A stretch of DNA of 7,413 nucleotides, taken from positions 1 through 7,413 of the forward strand of contig VFKJ01000600.1 in assembly GCA_009885595.1 (NCBI GenBank). Direction: 5' to 3'. A program made the translations under genes and the position numbers. The notes beneath the pieces are model-generated. The model made no database searches, was not told the origin of the DNA, and saw nothing but the letters and a program-made list of their open reading frames with translations. Shown in pieces: positions 1 to 6,560 of the stretch. Each line of letters starts with the position of its first letter. Positions within the stretch are counted from its first letter, which is position 1. The stretch is from Myxococcales bacterium (lineage in GTDB: Bacteria > Myxococcota > Myxococcia > Myxococcales > Myxococcaceae).

Positions 1-1222
1 CCTCACCCTCCACCACGTACTTCTGCGCGGTCAGCTCCTTGAGGCCCATCGGCCCGAAGGCGTGCAGCCGGGAGGTGCTGATTCCCACCTCGGCCCCCAG
101 GCCCAGCTCGCCGCCGTCGTTGAAGCGGGTCGAGGCGTTCACCATCACGGCCGACGCGGTGACCTCACGGGTGAAGCGCTTCGCCAGCGCCTCATCCCGG
201 GTGACGATCGCCTCGGTGTGTTCGCTGCCGAACGTCGCGATGTGCGCCAGCGCCTCGTCGAACCCATCCACCACCTTCACCGCGAGGATGAGCTCGAGGA
301 ACTCCCGGCCGAAGTCCTCGGGCTTTGCGGGCACCGCGCCTTCCATCAAAGCCAGCGCCCGCGGGTCGGCGCGCAGCTCCACGCCCTTCGCCCTGAGCGC
401 CTTCGCCGCCGCCGGGAGGAACGTGGGGGCGATGGCTGAGTCGACGAGCAGGCACTCGGCCGCGTTGCACACCCCCGGGCGCGAGGTCTTGGCGTTGACG
501 ATGATGCGCTCGGCCTTCGCGAGATCGGCCGTCTGCTCCACGTAGACGTGGCACACGCCCTGGTAGTGCTTCACCACCGGTACCCGCGCGTGCTCCACCA
601 CGAAGCGGATGAGCCCTTCCCCGCCGCGGGGAATGCAGAGATCGATGAGCCCTTCGAGCTTGAGCAGCTCCAGCATCGACTCGCGATCGGTGGTGGGCAC
701 CAGCTGCACCGACTTCTCCGGCAGGCCCGCCTGCACCAGGCCCTCTCGCAGCGCGCGGGCGATCGCCTGGTTGGTGCGGAAGGACTCCGAGCCGCCGCGC
801 AGGATGGCGGCGTTCCCGCTCTTGAGGCACAGCGCGGCGGCGTCGCTGGTCACGTTGGGCCGGGCTTCGTAGATCATCAACACCACGCCCAGCGGCAGCC
901 GCTCCTTGCGCACCTCGAGCCCGTTGGGCCGAGTCCACCGCTCGGTCACTTCGCCGATGGGATCCGGCAACGCCGCCACTGATTCCACCGCGGCCGCCAT
1001 CGCCTCCACCCGCGGGGCATCGAGCAACAGCCGGTCGAGAAACGCCGCGTTCTTCCCCGCGCGCTTCGCCTCGTCGAGGTCGGCCACGTTCGCCGCGCAC
1101 AGGTCCGCGCTGGCAGCTCGCAGCGCCGCCGCCATCGCGCGCAGCGCCGCGTTCTTCTGCTCCGTGCTGGCACAGACCAGCACCCGCGCCGCGGCTCTCG
1201 ACTCCAGGGCGAGCGTCCTCAT
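1..1222 (-). CDS. proA: Gamma-glutamyl phosphate reductase (glutamate-5-semialdehyde dehydrogenase), 3' end cut by window edge
   Basis: Catalyses the NADPH-dependent reduction of gamma-glutamyl phosphate to glutamate-5-semialdehyde, the second step of proline synthesis from glutamate, in the cytoplasm. My translation from the ATG at 1222 gives 407 codons without a stop. Family signatures are clear: PLGVVLMIYEARPNVTSDAA at about residues 110-129, KSGNAAILRGGSES at 134-147, the catalytic-cysteine segment RPGVCNAAECLLV with the nucleophile at Cys252, and near the end LGAEVGISTSRLHAFGPMG, typical of the ProA C-terminus. Family members are usually near 417 residues, so only about ten are missing. 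The start is fixed by the ATGA overlap with the upstream gene and by length. ProB, its usual partner, is not upstream; an unrelated small gene occupies that place. Function is certain from the motifs; co-transcription with the small gene is inferred. Confidence 0.97.
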   Translation of the reverse strand, partial: MRTLALESRAAARVLVCASTEQKNAALRAMAAALRAASADLCAANVADLDEAKRAGKNAAFLDRLLLDAPRVEAMAAAVESVAALPDPIGEVTERWTRPNGLEVRKERLPLGVVLMIYEARPNVTSDAAALCLKSGNAAILRGGSESFRTNQAIARALREGLVQAGLPEKSVQLVPTTDRESMLELLKLEGLIDLCIPRGGEGLIRFVVEHARVPVVKHYQGVCHVYVEQTADLAKAERIIVNAKTSRPGVCNAAECLLVDSAIAPTFLPAAAKALRAKGVELRADPRALALMEGAVPAKPEDFGREFLELILAVKVVDGFDEALAHIATFGSEHTEAIVTRDEALAKRFTREVTASAVMVNASTRFNDGGELGLGAEVGISTSRLHAFGPMGLKELTAQKYVVEGE

Positions 1223-1518
1223 GGAATCACTTCGGAGCCGGTGCCCACCCGCCTGGGTCCCTTCGGCGCGACCGGGGCGTCGAACGCCTTCGCTGAGCTC
1301 CACCGTCCATCGGAGTGCACCATCGAGTCCTTCTCGTTGAGGGCCTGGGCGGGCTGCGGAACGTCCTTCAGCGCGTCGAGGTGACGCTGGCTCTGCACCA
1401 TCACGTAGTGCGCGCCGCAGAACATCGGGTTGGCTCGCACCCACGCGAGGCCGCGTCCGACGGTGGGGACATCAGAGGAACCGAGGAGCAGCACCGCCGC
1501 AACGAGGACGCTTCGCAC
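1219..1518 (-). CDS. Small probable exported protein of unknown function, translationally coupled to proA
   Basis: I do not recognise this 99-residue protein. A GTG at 1518 begins a basic then hydrophobic N-terminus (VRSVLVAAVLLLGSS), resembling a signal peptide or membrane anchor, followed by a polar region with one cysteine (ANPMFCGAHYVMVQSQ) and a Pro/Lys-rich tail. Support for coding: its TGA overlaps the proA ATG in an ATGA, third codon positions are mostly G or C from the GTG to the stop, and that bias together with sensible composition breaks down upstream of the GTG although the frame stays open to 1716. I therefore reject the longer version starting with an ATG at 1716. No good Shine-Dalgarno sequence precedes the GTG, which keeps confidence moderate. 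No link to proline synthesis is visible beyond the overlap. Confidence 0.55.
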   Translation of the reverse strand: MRSVLVAAVLLLGSSDVPTVGRGLAWVRANPMFCGAHYVMVQSQRHLDALKDVPQPAQALNEKDSMVHSDGRWSSAKAFDAPVAPKGPRRVGTGSEVIP

Positions 1519-1714
1519 GAGCGGAGGTCTAACAGGGATCGACGGTGCGCCTCGACTCAGCGGGGTGGCCTCGAAGGGCGCGGTGAGCCAAGGGGCAGCG
1601 GCGGGAGCTTCTTCGACCTGGCCCCTCGACGCGAAGCCTCCTTGTCCCAGGTGAACGAAGCGATGTGATGGTGACGCCAACGACGGCAGCCCGGGCGGGG
1701 ACCCTGCTCCCCCC

Positions 1715-1734
1715 ACGTAATCCGGTGATTACGT
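1715..1734. promoter_or_regulatory. 20-bp palindrome, left copy (possible operator)
   Basis: Perfect dyad ACGTAATC-CGGT-GATTACGT: 8-bp arms with a 4-base spacer. An identical arm pair recurs at 1754-1773, centre to centre 39 bp. An AT-rich perfect dyad in a divergent GC-rich intergenic region is typical of a dimeric regulator's operator, but it could equally be part of the larger foldback repeat. No regulator gene lies next to it. Confidence 0.5.
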
Positions 1735-1753
1735 TTTTCGACGTGAGCGGAAA

Positions 1754-1773
1754 ACGTAATCACAGGATTACGT
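1754..1773. promoter_or_regulatory. 20-bp palindrome, right copy (possible operator)
   Basis: Perfect dyad ACGTAATC-ACAG-GATTACGT with the same arms as the left copy and a different 4-base spacer. Read in reverse complement, this copy matches the left one even through the spacer except for one base, so the two copies are inverted duplicates. The same bases can pair within each copy, as two small hairpins, or between copies, as one long hairpin. Confidence 0.5.
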
Positions 1774-1971
1774 CGCCGGAGACCCCCGCCCGCCGGCCAC
1801 CATCACAACGCTTCGCTCACCTGGCATCAAGACGTGGGTGCCGAGGAGCCTCACCGGAAAGGGTATGGAGGGAGACCGTTCGTTCACCGCCTCGTCCTCG
1901 AGAGCCTGCCTGGCCTCCGTTCAATCGACAGCAGCCGCTCCTGCCCTGATCGCATAGAACGCGGAAACGCC

Positions 1972-2289
1972 ATGAGTGACCGCGAAGCGATGTTCAAGGA
2001 GATGGTCCGTCAGTTCCCGGACAGCCCGATGGGCCACTTCTCACTCGGGCGCTTGCTCGTCGACGAGAAGCGCTGGGCCGAGGCGGTGGTGTCGTTGAGC
2101 GAAGCGGTGAAGCTCGACCCGCACTACGCCGCCGCGCACGTGGCGCTCGGCGATGCGCACGTGGGCGCGGGCCAAAAGGACGCCGCGAAGGCCGCCTGGC
2201 AGCGCGCGCTCGAGACGCCCCTGGGCAAACGAGACATGAGCCTGCAGTCAGACCTCGAGCAGCGCATTCGCGACCTCGACGACTTCTGA
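1972..2289 (+). CDS. Small tetratricopeptide-repeat (TPR) protein
   Basis: A 105-residue soluble protein made almost entirely of TPR helices, which normally act as protein-protein interaction scaffolds. After a short helix (about residues 4-15, FKEMVRQFPDSP at 8-19), repeat one spans about 19-52 (GHFSLGRLLVDEKRWAEAV, then LSEAVKLDP) and repeat two about 53-86 (HVALGDAHVGAGQKDAA, then WQRALE). A charged helix closes the protein. No signal peptide, membrane segment or catalytic domain is seen, so it is probably a cytoplasmic adaptor. The ATG at 1972 is preferred because the TPR fold begins there, a weak GGAAA lies about seven bases upstream, and the in-frame extension back to 1834 has non-coding composition. 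Its stop lies 10 bases from the stop of the converging radical SAM gene. The partner is unknown. Confidence 0.9.
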   Translation: MSDREAMFKEMVRQFPDSPMGHFSLGRLLVDEKRWAEAVVSLSEAVKLDPHYAAAHVALGDAHVGAGQKDAAKAAWQRALETPLGKRDMSLQSDLEQRIRDLDDF

Positions 2290-2299
2290 CGATGACGAC

Positions 2300-3820
2300 T
2301 CAGGGGCGCGGCGCGGCAGCGACGTTCCCGTGGTGCACGACCAGCCGCTGGGCCCGTGACGGCTGGTAGCCCTGCGCGGTGAAGAACGAGGGCCCCGGGG
2401 CCGCGGGCTTCCACGCCGGCGGCTCGGGCAGCTCGCGGAAGTTGGTCCCGCGCACGCGGTCGAACAGGTACCGGTGCCGGTAGACCTTCAGCGTCCACTG
2501 ATAGAACGACTGCAGCGGCGGGAACATCCGGTAGTGCCACTGCCACACCTGGAACGCGTTGAGCCCCGCCAGCGCAGGCCCCTTGAGGATCGCCGGCCCC
2601 AGCGTGTGCAGCCTCGGGTTCGCGAACGCCTTCGCCAGCCGCTTCGCCGCGCGGGGCACCGAGTAGAAGTTCCGCGCCAGCCAGCGAATGCCTTCCTGCA
2701 GCTCGTTGGGCGTCATCTGCTGCGGGCGCACCACCACGTGATCCTTGCCCACGTACTCGTCGTAGTCCTCGGTGAGCAGCCGCCCTTCCAGCTTGTACTT
2801 CCGCCAGGCCGCCGTCCCGGGGAACGGAATCTCGGTGGTGAAGCTGCTGTGCAGCAGGTCGGTCTCGTCGAGGAACGCCAGGGTGCGCGCGAAGGTGTCG
2901 GGCGTGTCCTGGTCGAACCCGAACATCCAATTCCCCGAGGGGATGATGCCCGCCTTGAAGATCTCCGAGATCACCTCGCGGTAGTCGCCCGCCTCGGCCC
3001 GCTTGCCCTGGCGATCGAGGCTCGGCTGGTTGACCGACTCGTAGCCGCTCGAGATGAGCGCGCAGCCCGCGTCGTGCGCGTCGCGCAGCGCGTTCGAGTC
3101 ACGGCTGAACTCGTGCCGCGCCTGCATGCCGAACGGCACCTTCTCCTTCTTCAGCGCCGCGAACAGCTCGCGCGCGTGATCAGGGTCGGCCGGCAGGTTG
3201 TCGTCGACGAAGTACAGCGCGCGAACCCACGACGGCCGCCGACGGATCTGCTCGAGCACGTGCGCGATCGGGTAGGTGCGGTAGCCGCGCGTCATCCGCT
3301 TGGCGAAGCAGAACCCGCACGCCTCCGGGCAGCCCCGGCTGGCGACGATGGGATAGGTGAACGCGCCGTAGCGCTCGCTGCGCATCAGATCGGTGCGCGG
3401 CGGCGGCAGCGTCGAGAGGTCCGGCGCCTCGTCGCGGTAGATGCCCTGCACCTTCTCGGGTGAGACCAGGAAGTCGTCGCAGATGCGCACCCACGAGGTC
3501 TCGCCTTCGCCGCACACCACGGCGTCCGCGTGCTCCAGCCCCTCCTCGGGGAGCGCGGTCACGTGATGCCCACCGATCACCACCGGCACGCCGCGCGCGC
3601 GGTACAGATCGGCCAGCGCGTAGGCCGCCTTGATCGTCGGCGTCGACGCCGAGATGCCCACCAGGTCCGTCGGCTCGTCGAAGAACAGCTGCTCGCGCAG
3701 CACGTCGACGATCGCGATGTCGAACGTCGAAGGCGTCACCGCCGCCAGCGAGGCGAGGCTCAGCGTCGGCACCTCCAGCTCCCACGGCAGGGTGATCAAC
3801 TTGAGGCGGAGACGGCGCAT
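2300..3820 (-). CDS. B12-binding-domain radical SAM protein
   Basis: A 506-residue iron-sulfur enzyme expected to cleave S-adenosylmethionine and act with cobalamin. Residues about 25-135 form a cobalamin-binding-like Rossmann domain (DLVGISASTPTIKAAY from 52, VVIGGHHVTALPEEG from 80, VVCGEGE at 101-107). The radical SAM core follows: RGCPEACGFC holds the CxxxCxxC cluster ligands Cys164, Cys168 and Cys171, then YFVDDNL at 203-209 and GNWMFGFDQDTPDTF at about 296-310. The C-terminal 130 residues are basic and aromatic, as in BchE/HpnJ-like class B members. No DxHxxG cobalamin-ligand motif is visible in the N-terminal domain. The substrate cannot be told; such enzymes commonly methylate or rearrange lipids, tetrapyrroles or peptides. 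The ATG at 3820 lacks a strong ribosome site. It is the last gene of the four-gene minus-strand run, 53 bases after the propeller gene. Confidence 0.94.
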   Translation of the reverse strand: MRRLRLKLITLPWELEVPTLSLASLAAVTPSTFDIAIVDVLREQLFFDEPTDLVGISASTPTIKAAYALADLYRARGVPVVIGGHHVTALPEEGLEHADAVVCGEGETSWVRICDDFLVSPEKVQGIYRDEAPDLSTLPPPRTDLMRSERYGAFTYPIVASRGCPEACGFCFAKRMTRGYRTYPIAHVLEQIRRRPSWVRALYFVDDNLPADPDHARELFAALKKEKVPFGMQARHEFSRDSNALRDAHDAGCALISSGYESVNQPSLDRQGKRAEAGDYREVISEIFKAGIIPSGNWMFGFDQDTPDTFARTLAFLDETDLLHSSFTTEIPFPGTAAWRKYKLEGRLLTEDYDEYVGKDHVVVRPQQMTPNELQEGIRWLARNFYSVPRAAKRLAKAFANPRLHTLGPAILKGPALAGLNAFQVWQWHYRMFPPLQSFYQWTLKVYRHRYLFDRVRGTNFRELPEPPAWKPAAPGPSFFTAQGYQPSRAQRLVVHHGNVAAAPRP

Positions 3821-3873
3821 CCGTCAGGGCTACCACCGAGCGCTCCGAGCGTCTCTGGATCCAGATCAAGACT

Positions 3874-4938
3874 TCAGGGCAGCTTGAAGCGCGCCACGCC
3901 CTCGCGCGCGAAGCTGCCCAGGTACAGCCAGCCTTCATGCTCGGTCGCGCTGGCGATGGGCGAGTAGCTGTCGGGCGCGTTTCGCTGGAACGACTCCACC
4001 GGCCTGCCCTCGAGATCCACCAGCAGCACGTAGGCGTGCCGCGCGGGCTTCGGCTGGAGCGCGTCGGGCAGCGCGGCCACGATGCGCCGCACGTTGGGCC
4101 AGTCGGCGAGCAGGTCGAGCGCGGGTTTGCGCGGGCTGCCGATCGCCACCCAGAAGCCGTTGCGCGAAGCAGACCAGCGCACGTTGTCCGGAAAGCCCGG
4201 CAGCGAATCGGTGAAGAGCTCCTTCTGCCCCGCCTTCGGCCCCTGCAGCCAGAGGCGCCACAGCTGGTAGGTGCCCGTCTCGGCCACTACCAGGAACGAC
4301 TCGTCGCCCGAGAGCGCCACCCCGTTGGCGAAGGCGAAGCCCTCGGCCACGCGCGTGAGCTCCTTCGAGCCCGGCACGTACTTGAGCACCCGCCCCGTGG
4401 TCTGGTGCTCCAGCAGGTCTTCGGTGAACCGTTCGATCGAGTTCCGCGCCGACGCGTCGGAGAAGTAGATGGTGCCGTCCTTGGTGATGGCGAGATCGTC
4501 GACGAAGTGGAACGGCAAGCCGCCCTGCTCCGTCGCCAGCGTCTCCAGCTTTCCTGAGGGGCCCAGCGCCATCAGCCCGCCGTGCGCGTCGCAGATGATC
4601 AACCGGCCATCAGGGTGAAAGGCCATCGCGAGCGGGCGCCCCTTGGTGTCGGCGATCACCTCAGGGGTGTCGACGCCCACCTTCAGCTTCACCACCCGCC
4701 CGTCCTTCAGGCCCGCGAGCAGCGCTCCGTCGGGCGCGATGGTGATCGCCTCGGGACCGACCAGCTCCCTGGCCCACCACTCGACGGGCTGCAGCCGCTG
4801 GTTGGGCGCGTAGGGACCCTCCAGCGGAGCGGTCGCCGGCGGAGTCCACGCCACCGGCTCCACGGGCGAGACGAGCCAGGCCAGCGCCAGCAGGCCGGTC
4901 AACACCAACAACACCACCGCCGCCGCCTTGCGAATCAC
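3874..4938 (-). CDS. Membrane-anchored SMP-30/strictosidine synthase-like (APMAP-type) beta-propeller protein
   Basis: A 354-residue protein with an N-terminal hydrophobic anchor (about residues 5-23, AAAVVLLVLTGLLALAWLV) and a six-bladed propeller facing the periplasm. Blades carry typical repeats: AITIAPDG at 64-71, AMAFHPDGRLIICD at 104-117, FVDDLAITKDGTIYFSD at 145-161, FANGVALSGDESFLVVAETG at 203-222 and LPGFPDNVRW at 246-255. The last two are hallmarks of the strictosidine synthase-like/APMAP group, whose members are lactonase/arylesterase-like hydrolases rather than true synthases. Glu63, Asn205 and Asp251/Asn252 are candidate calcium ligands by family analogy. I chose the GTG at 4938 because it starts just before the anchor and a GAAAGA sequence lies upstream; the frame stays open to 5166 but overlaps the upstream gene with poor composition. 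Gaps are 28 bases from the upstream gene and 53 to the downstream one. Substrate unknown. Confidence 0.9.
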   Translation of the reverse strand: MIRKAAAVVLLVLTGLLALAWLVSPVEPVAWTPPATAPLEGPYAPNQRLQPVEWWARELVGPEAITIAPDGALLAGLKDGRVVKLKVGVDTPEVIADTKGRPLAMAFHPDGRLIICDAHGGLMALGPSGKLETLATEQGGLPFHFVDDLAITKDGTIYFSDASARNSIERFTEDLLEHQTTGRVLKYVPGSKELTRVAEGFAFANGVALSGDESFLVVAETGTYQLWRLWLQGPKAGQKELFTDSLPGFPDNVRWSASRNGFWVAIGSPRKPALDLLADWPNVRRIVAALPDALQPKPARHAYVLLVDLEGRPVESFQRNAPDSYSPIASATEHEGWLYLGSFAREGVARFKLP

Positions 4939-4966
4939 GAGGGCATCTTTCAGTCGAAGCGAGGCT

Positions 4967-6526
4967 TCATGGCAACAACCCCCACTGCAAGGGAGCGAGG
5001 CGCGCCACGAAGCGCGGCGGCGCGCCCAAGGACGGCTTGTAGACGGCGGCCTCCGCGGGCTCGAGGGAATCGAGCACCGGGCAGGCCGCGGAATATTGAA
5101 CGTGCCCGACGTGCACCACGTTGGTACCCAGCGCGGGCGGGGCGTTGAGCAACGAGACCGCGTCACGGCAGCGGTTGGGCTCGTCGTACACGAAGTACGT
5201 GAGCGCGGTGAGCTGCTCCACCTGCGGCCCCAGCTGAAACCCCTCGGCGGTGCGCAGCGCGCGGCAGAACTCGCTCGAGAGCACGCGGCTCACGGCGACG
5301 GCGTTTACCTGAAAGAAGCTCTGCACCTGGGCCAGCTCGGGCGCGGAGCGCGCGGGCGAGAGCTGCTCGGCGGTGGCGGCGGCGCAGACCGCGTCACAGC
5401 TCTTCCACCAGTTGGGCGTGGTGGTGACGCTCGCGTTGCCGAGGCCGAGGGCGTCCACGCAGGTGCCGCTGGTCGCGTGACGGAAGAAGAGCGTGTACCC
5501 GCCGCCCTGGAGCGCCTGCTTGAGCGTGAGCGCGCGCGTGGTGCTGGCGGGCGCGCTGGTGCACAGCGTGCCGACGCAGGCCCAGGCGGTGTACGTGTAG
5601 ACGCGGGCCGCGAGCGGCAGGTTCGGCAGCAGGCGATCGAGGCGCTCGCTGGTGCCGGTGCCGGCGCCGTCGAACACCACCGTGGCGTTGACGTCGTTGA
5701 TCCCGCTGGGCGGGCCGTTGAGCGTGCGCAGCACCTTCACCCGGGGCGCGGTGGTGCTCCAGGAGAGCTCGAGGTTCTGCCGATCGGCGCTGATCGCGGT
5801 GGTGAGCGCGCCGAGGCTCAAGCTCACGCCCCCGTCCTGCGGAGCCACCACCGCCACGCTGGGCGCGGTCGCCCCGCACTTGTCGCACGAGTTGCAGTTG
5901 AACACCGCGTAGTACGTCGGCTGCGAGGAGAGGTTGCTGATCAGCTCGGTGGTGGCCGAGGAAGGCCCCGCGTACAGCAAGGTGCCCTCGTTCACGCTGG
6001 CGGGCGCGCTGCCGACCTTCTTGAACACCTTCACCTGCTCGAACGCGGTGGAGAGCTCGGGCGGATCCCACTGCAGGCGCAGCTTGTCGCCGTCGAAGGC
6101 GGCGGTGAGGTGGGTGATCTCCGCGGCGGGGGCGATGGTGTGCGCCCCGCGCAAGGAGCGCACGGTGGCGGCGGTCTTCGACCAGGTGCCGTCGGCCGCG
6201 CGGCCCCAGAGATGCCACGAGAACGGCCCGCAGGTGCCCGGGAGGTTCGCGTCGATGAGCTTCAGCTCCTCGCCGAGGGAGAGGATGACCCCGCTCCCGC
6301 CCAACGCATCGCCCACCTTCCCGTCGCCAGGCGCGGTGGGATCTTCATTGCCCAGCACGCGCGCCACCAGGGTCGAGGTGGCGTTGGTGCCGTGCTCCCA
6401 GGTGAGGGTGGCCACGCCCGGCGCGAGCGCGAGGTCTGAGCGGGCGGGCGGCTCGACGTAGGTGATGCGCGGAGGCCCGCAGGCGGCGAGCGCGATCGCC
6501 AACGAGAGGCACGTTCGAGGCGACAT
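4967..6526 (-). CDS. Lipoprotein with Fn3-like segments and a C-terminal histidine-phosphatase-like domain
   Basis: A 519-residue exported protein. The signal peptide ends in a lipobox LAAC with lipidated Cys16; the following residue is Gly, so outer-membrane sorting is likely. Three beta-rich, Fn3-like stretches follow at about 35-125, 135-228 and 237-333 (for example LRLQWDPPE and LELSWSTTAPRVKVLR), the second with a cysteine cluster CNSCDKCG at 211-218. Residues about 335-500 resemble the histidine phosphatase (phosphoglycerate mutase-like) superfamily: YTLFFRHATSG with Arg349-His350, VLSSEFCRALRTAEGF with Arg422, and NVVHVGH with His475 as probable second catalytic His. These would form the phosphate pocket, so phosphatase activity at the cell surface is plausible but inferred. 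The substrate is unknown. The ATG at 6526 is followed at once by the signal peptide. It lies 34 bases after the VWA gene and its TGA overlaps a tiny ATG frame leading toward the propeller gene. Confidence 0.88.
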   Translation of the reverse strand: MSPRTCLSLAIALAACGPPRITYVEPPARSDLALAPGVATLTWEHGTNATSTLVARVLGNEDPTAPGDGKVGDALGGSGVILSLGEELKLIDANLPGTCGPFSWHLWGRAADGTWSKTAATVRSLRGAHTIAPAAEITHLTAAFDGDKLRLQWDPPELSTAFEQVKVFKKVGSAPASVNEGTLLYAGPSSATTELISNLSSQPTYYAVFNCNSCDKCGATAPSVAVVAPQDGGVSLSLGALTTAISADRQNLELSWSTTAPRVKVLRTLNGPPSGINDVNATVVFDGAGTGTSERLDRLLPNLPLAARVYTYTAWACVGTLCTSAPASTTRALTLKQALQGGGYTLFFRHATSGTCVDALGLGNASVTTTPNWWKSCDAVCAAATAEQLSPARSAPELAQVQSFFQVNAVAVSRVLSSEFCRALRTAEGFQLGPQVEQLTALTYFVYDEPNRCRDAVSLLNAPPALGTNVVHVGHVQYSAACPVLDSLEPAEAAVYKPSLGAPPRFVARLAPLQWGLLP

Positions 6527-6560
6527 TGCAGACTTTTCTAGCAGACGGCCGGGGAGAGGG

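Larger units (their letters stand above)
1647..1824. repeat. 178-bp imperfect inverted repeat (MITE-like or divergent control element)
   Basis: The outer arms are 27 bp each, 1647-1673 and 1798-1824. Read outward-in they begin CCAGGTGA and end TGTGATGGTG, and match at 25 of 27 positions (differences at 1655 and 1663 of the left arm). The inner arms, 1715-1737 and 1751-1773, match at 22 of 23 positions around a 13-base loop (1738-1750). Between inner and outer arms lie GC-rich segments of unequal length (41 bases left, 24 right) that align only loosely. The element could be a non-autonomous palindromic mobile repeat, a folded RNA, or a duplicated regulatory site between divergent promoters. 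No transposase is present and I see no clear target-site duplication outside the arms. Confidence 0.85.
1519..1971. other. Divergent intergenic region between the small proA-linked gene and the TPR gene
   Basis: This 453-base stretch separates divergently read genes and must hold the promoters of both, unless they are leaderless or read from further away. I see no convincing -35/-10 pair on either strand. Its middle (1647-1824) is an imperfect inverted repeat with two AT-rich palindromes that stand out from the GC-rich surroundings. The repeat sits almost symmetrically, 128 bases from the GTG on the left and 147 bases from the ATG on the right. Open frames cross it on both strands but have poor composition and are partly mirror images because of the palindromes, so I call it non-coding. 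Confidence 0.75.

Noticed and set aside
192..1100. 302-codon open frame on the minus strand inside proA
   Set aside because: It is an out-of-frame shadow of proA: composition is Arg/Gly/Ala-rich low complexity, while the proA frame shows full family motifs.
1519..1716. Extension of the small proA-linked gene to an ATG at 1716
   Set aside because: It would run into the inverted repeat and has Pro/Ser/Gly-rich composition; the hydrophobic signal-like segment begins right after the GTG at 1518.
1865..1957. 30-codon frame upstream of the TPR gene preceded by GGAAAGGG
   Set aside because: The purine run is almost touching the ATG, the peptide is Ser/Ala-rich low complexity, and nothing else supports it; kept only as a possible leader peptide.
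1834..1971. 46-residue N-terminal extension of the TPR protein from an ATG at 1834
   Set aside because: The extension has Arg/Ser/Pro-rich non-coding composition, while the ATG at 1972 sits just before the first TPR helix.
2290..2299. Shared terminator between the convergent TPR and radical SAM genes
   Set aside because: Only 10 bases separate the stops and no hairpin with a T-tract is visible.
2474..3463. 329-codon plus-strand frame antisense to the radical SAM gene
   Set aside because: Arg/Leu/Val-rich shadow without recognisable motifs; the minus strand has an unmistakable radical SAM protein.
4928..6439. 503-codon open frame on the plus strand antisense to the lipoprotein gene
   Set aside because: Arg/Gly/Ala/His-rich composition typical of antisense frames in GC-rich DNA; the opposite strand carries a signal peptide, lipobox and phosphatase motifs.
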